DNA from: Bacillota bacterium | Lineage (GTDB): Bacteria; Bacillota; DSM-12270; Thermacetogeniales; Thermacetogeniaceae | Direction: 5' to 3' | Assembly: GCA_030627585.1 (NCBI GenBank) | Contig: DAOURU010000044.1 | Location: 1 to 7,654, forward strand | DNA: 7,654 nt | Shown here: piece after piece, positions 6,433 through 7,654 of the stretch | How positions within the stretch are numbered: position 1 is the stretch's first letter | How the letters are laid out: each line of letters begins with the position of its first letter | Notes under the pieces: model-generated | Told to the model about the DNA's origin: nothing | What the model saw: only the letters and a program-made list of their open reading frames with translations | The model's database searches: none | Position numbers and translations under genes: made by a program

Positions 6433-6702
6433 TTACTTCACCTGAAAGAGTTTTTTCAGGTCTTCAATAATTTCTCCTGGAAGTTCCACACGTAAAGCCC
6501 GTTGGAGGTGTTTACCTGCAAGCGCGGCCTCCAGGCACCTTGGATCCCGGCACAAATAAGCCCCCCGACCAGACCGTTTTCCGGTTGGATCAATCACTAC
6601 CTCAAGTTCGGGCGTTCGAACGATCCGAATTAACTCCCTTTTCCCTTTAGTTTGTTGACATCCCACACAGATGCGTTGGGGAATTTTTTTTACTCTAGGC
6701 AT
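6433..6702 (-). CDS. rnpM: RNase P modulator RnpM (YlxR family)
   Basis: YlxR-family proteins are small basic RNA-binding proteins. The Bacillus member has been described as a modulator of RNase P, hence RnpM. The 89 residues carry RICVGCQQ at 10-17, ELIRIVR at 23-29, and the hallmark GRGAYLC at 45-51 followed by DPRC and a helical C-terminus. Four cysteines (12, 15, 51, 56) sit in two pairs. I see the pattern but do not claim metal binding. The ATG at 6702 overlaps the end of nusA by 8 nt and has AGGTGA nine bases upstream inside nusA. The 1-nt gap to ylxQ completes a tightly coupled nusA-rnpM-ylxQ set. Older annotations call this ylxR. Confidence 0.94.
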   Translation of the reverse strand: MPRVKKIPQRICVGCQQTKGKRELIRIVRTPELEVVIDPTGKRSGRGAYLCRDPRCLEAALAGKHLQRALRVELPGEIIEDLKKLFQVK

Positions 6703-7654
6703 CGTAAAGCTTCACCTCATGTTCCTGTTCAGCAAAATCTAGATTGCCGCTTTCACAAGCCTGGGATTCGCTTTTAATATCAATTTTCCAACCCGTAAGG
6801 CGTGCTGCCAAACGGGCATTTTGTCCCTCTCTTCCGATTGCCAGAGAAAGTTGATAATCAGGAACAATAGCCTTTGCGATTTTTTCTTTTTCGTTTATCT
6901 CAACCGAAGTCACTTTAGCAGGACTTAAAGCATTTGCAACAAAAACTTTTGGGTTGCTGTTCCACTTTACGATATCAATTTTTTCTCCCCGGAGTTCATT
7001 AACAATTGCCTGCACGCGCATTCCTCTGGGTCCTACGCAGGCTCCAACCGAGTCCACATTTTCGTCTCTTGAATGAACAGCGATTTTTGAGCGGGCACCT
7101 GGTTCTCTGGCTACTACTTTTAATTCAATAATTCCTTCGTATATTTCAGGCACTTCCAACTCAAAAAGGCGCTTTAAAAGTCCCGGATGAGTGCGGGAAA
7201 CTAAAATTTGAGGACCTTTTGTAGTTTTTTTAACTTCAATTACATATGTTTTAATCCGATCACCACGGTTGTATTTTTCCGTGGGGATTTGTTCTGTCGG
7301 TACAAGAAGGGCCTCGGCGCGGCCCAAATCAATATAAACATTTTTTGCTTCTTGCCAGCGGATTACACCTGTAACAATGTCTCCCTCTCTACTTAAAAAT
7401 TCTTCATAAACGAGCCCCCGTTCTGCCTCCCGAATTCTTTGGACAACAACTTGTTTTGCTGTCTGTGCCGCAATGCGTCCGAAGTTTTGGGGAGTTACTT
7501 CAACTTCTATTGTGTCACTTAAATCTGCCTCGGCGTTTATTTGTTTTGCACTAACCAGGTCAATTTCAAGCCTGGGATCAGAAACAGTTTCTACCACTGT
7601 TTTCTTAGCAAAAACTTTGATTTCCCCTGTTTCCCTTATGATTTTTACGCGTGC
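6695..7654 (-). CDS. nusA: Transcription elongation/antitermination factor NusA, N-terminus missing
   Basis: NusA binds RNA polymerase and nascent RNA to control pausing, termination and antitermination. The visible 319 residues run from the right edge to a TAG at 6695. The first visible residues ([18 protein letters not shown]) already lie within the N-terminal RNA-polymerase-binding domain, so roughly 40-50 residues and the start lie outside. Then come [29 protein letters not shown] (split here as [11 protein letters not shown] and [10 protein letters not shown], about 50-70), an S1 domain (about 90-155), KH1 with GPRG at 208-211 and KH2 with GREG at 274-277. The frame is open to the edge, so the in-frame GTG at 7597 is an internal valine and not the start. 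The acidic tail after about residue 296 is short and the Gammaproteobacterial-type C-terminal repeats are absent, as usual in Gram-positive NusA. It is the promoter-proximal visible gene; the upstream promoter is outside. Confidence 0.97.
   Translation of the reverse strand, partial: ARVKIIRETGEIKVFAKKTVVETVSDPRLEIDLVSAKQINAEADLSDTIEVEVTPQNFGRIAAQTAKQVVVQRIREAERGLVYEEFLSREGDIVTGVIRWQEAKNVYIDLGRAEALLVPTEQIPTEKYNRGDRIKTYVIEVKKTTKGPQILVSRTHPGLLKRLFELEVPEIYEGIIELKVVAREPGARSKIAVHSRDENVDSVGACVGPRGMRVQAIVNELRGEKIDIVKWNSNPKVFVANALSPAKVTSVEINEKEKIAKAIVPDYQLSLAIGREGQNARLAARLTGWKIDIKSESQACESGNLDFAEQEHEVKLYDA

Noticed and set aside
6069..6470. 133-codon plus-strand open frame
   Set aside because: It lies opposite ylxQ and the ends of infB and rnpM, which are clear conserved genes. 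It has no family-like sequence and no ribosome binding site, so it is an antisense shadow.
7595..7597. GTG as the start of nusA
   Set aside because: The frame stays open to the window edge, and the upstream residues match the NusA N-terminal domain, so this is an internal valine codon.
495..7654. A novel multi-gene system within the main block
   Set aside because: From ribF to nusA every gene is a well-known housekeeping gene with intact motifs and standard order. Only the leftmost small cassette is unexplained.

Overview
The window is almost entirely a bacterial housekeeping operon read on the minus strand. It is the classic nusA-rnpM(ylxR)-ylxQ-infB-rbfA-nrnA-truB-ribF cluster of Gram-positive bacteria. 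Gene order, strong GGTGA/AGGGG-type ribosome binding sites, an nrnA gene between rbfA and truB, and moderate GC content point to a Bacillota member, probably of class Clostridia. I cannot place it at genus level from sequence alone.

Layout in transcription order, from the right edge to the left. nusA is cut by the right edge and lacks its N-terminus. It overlaps rnpM by 8 nt, and ylxQ follows one base after rnpM. infB encodes a compact 720-residue IF-2 with two N-terminal helical modules. rbfA is best started at an internal GTG (3922) on ribosome-binding-site grounds. nrnA overlaps the rbfA end by 17 nt, truB follows after 5 nt and ribF after 14 nt. No intergenic space from nusA to ribF exceeds 14 nt, so the eight genes are very likely co-transcribed and partly translationally coupled. 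Together they cover transcription elongation and antitermination (NusA), RNase P and RNA-binding accessory proteins (RnpM, YlxQ), translation initiation (IF-2), 30S maturation (RbfA), nano-RNA and pAp turnover (NrnA), tRNA U55 pseudouridylation (TruB) and FMN/FAD synthesis (RibF).

Beyond ribF is a 165-bp AT-rich spacer (495-659). It holds two weak promoter candidates, a pair of exact-register 10-bp tandem repeats and a 12-bp palindrome. The left 0.5 kb then carries, on the same strand, a small unrecognised gene (73 aa, TTG start), a small DUF4258/RelE-like gene (75 aa), and the first nine codons of a third ORF cut by the left edge. This small cassette sits where rpsO often follows ribF in related genomes. 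It is the only accessory-looking part of the window and may be a toxin-antitoxin-like module, but that is inference.

I found no rRNA, tRNA, insertion sequence, CRISPR array or riboswitch, and no clear evidence of a new multi-gene system.
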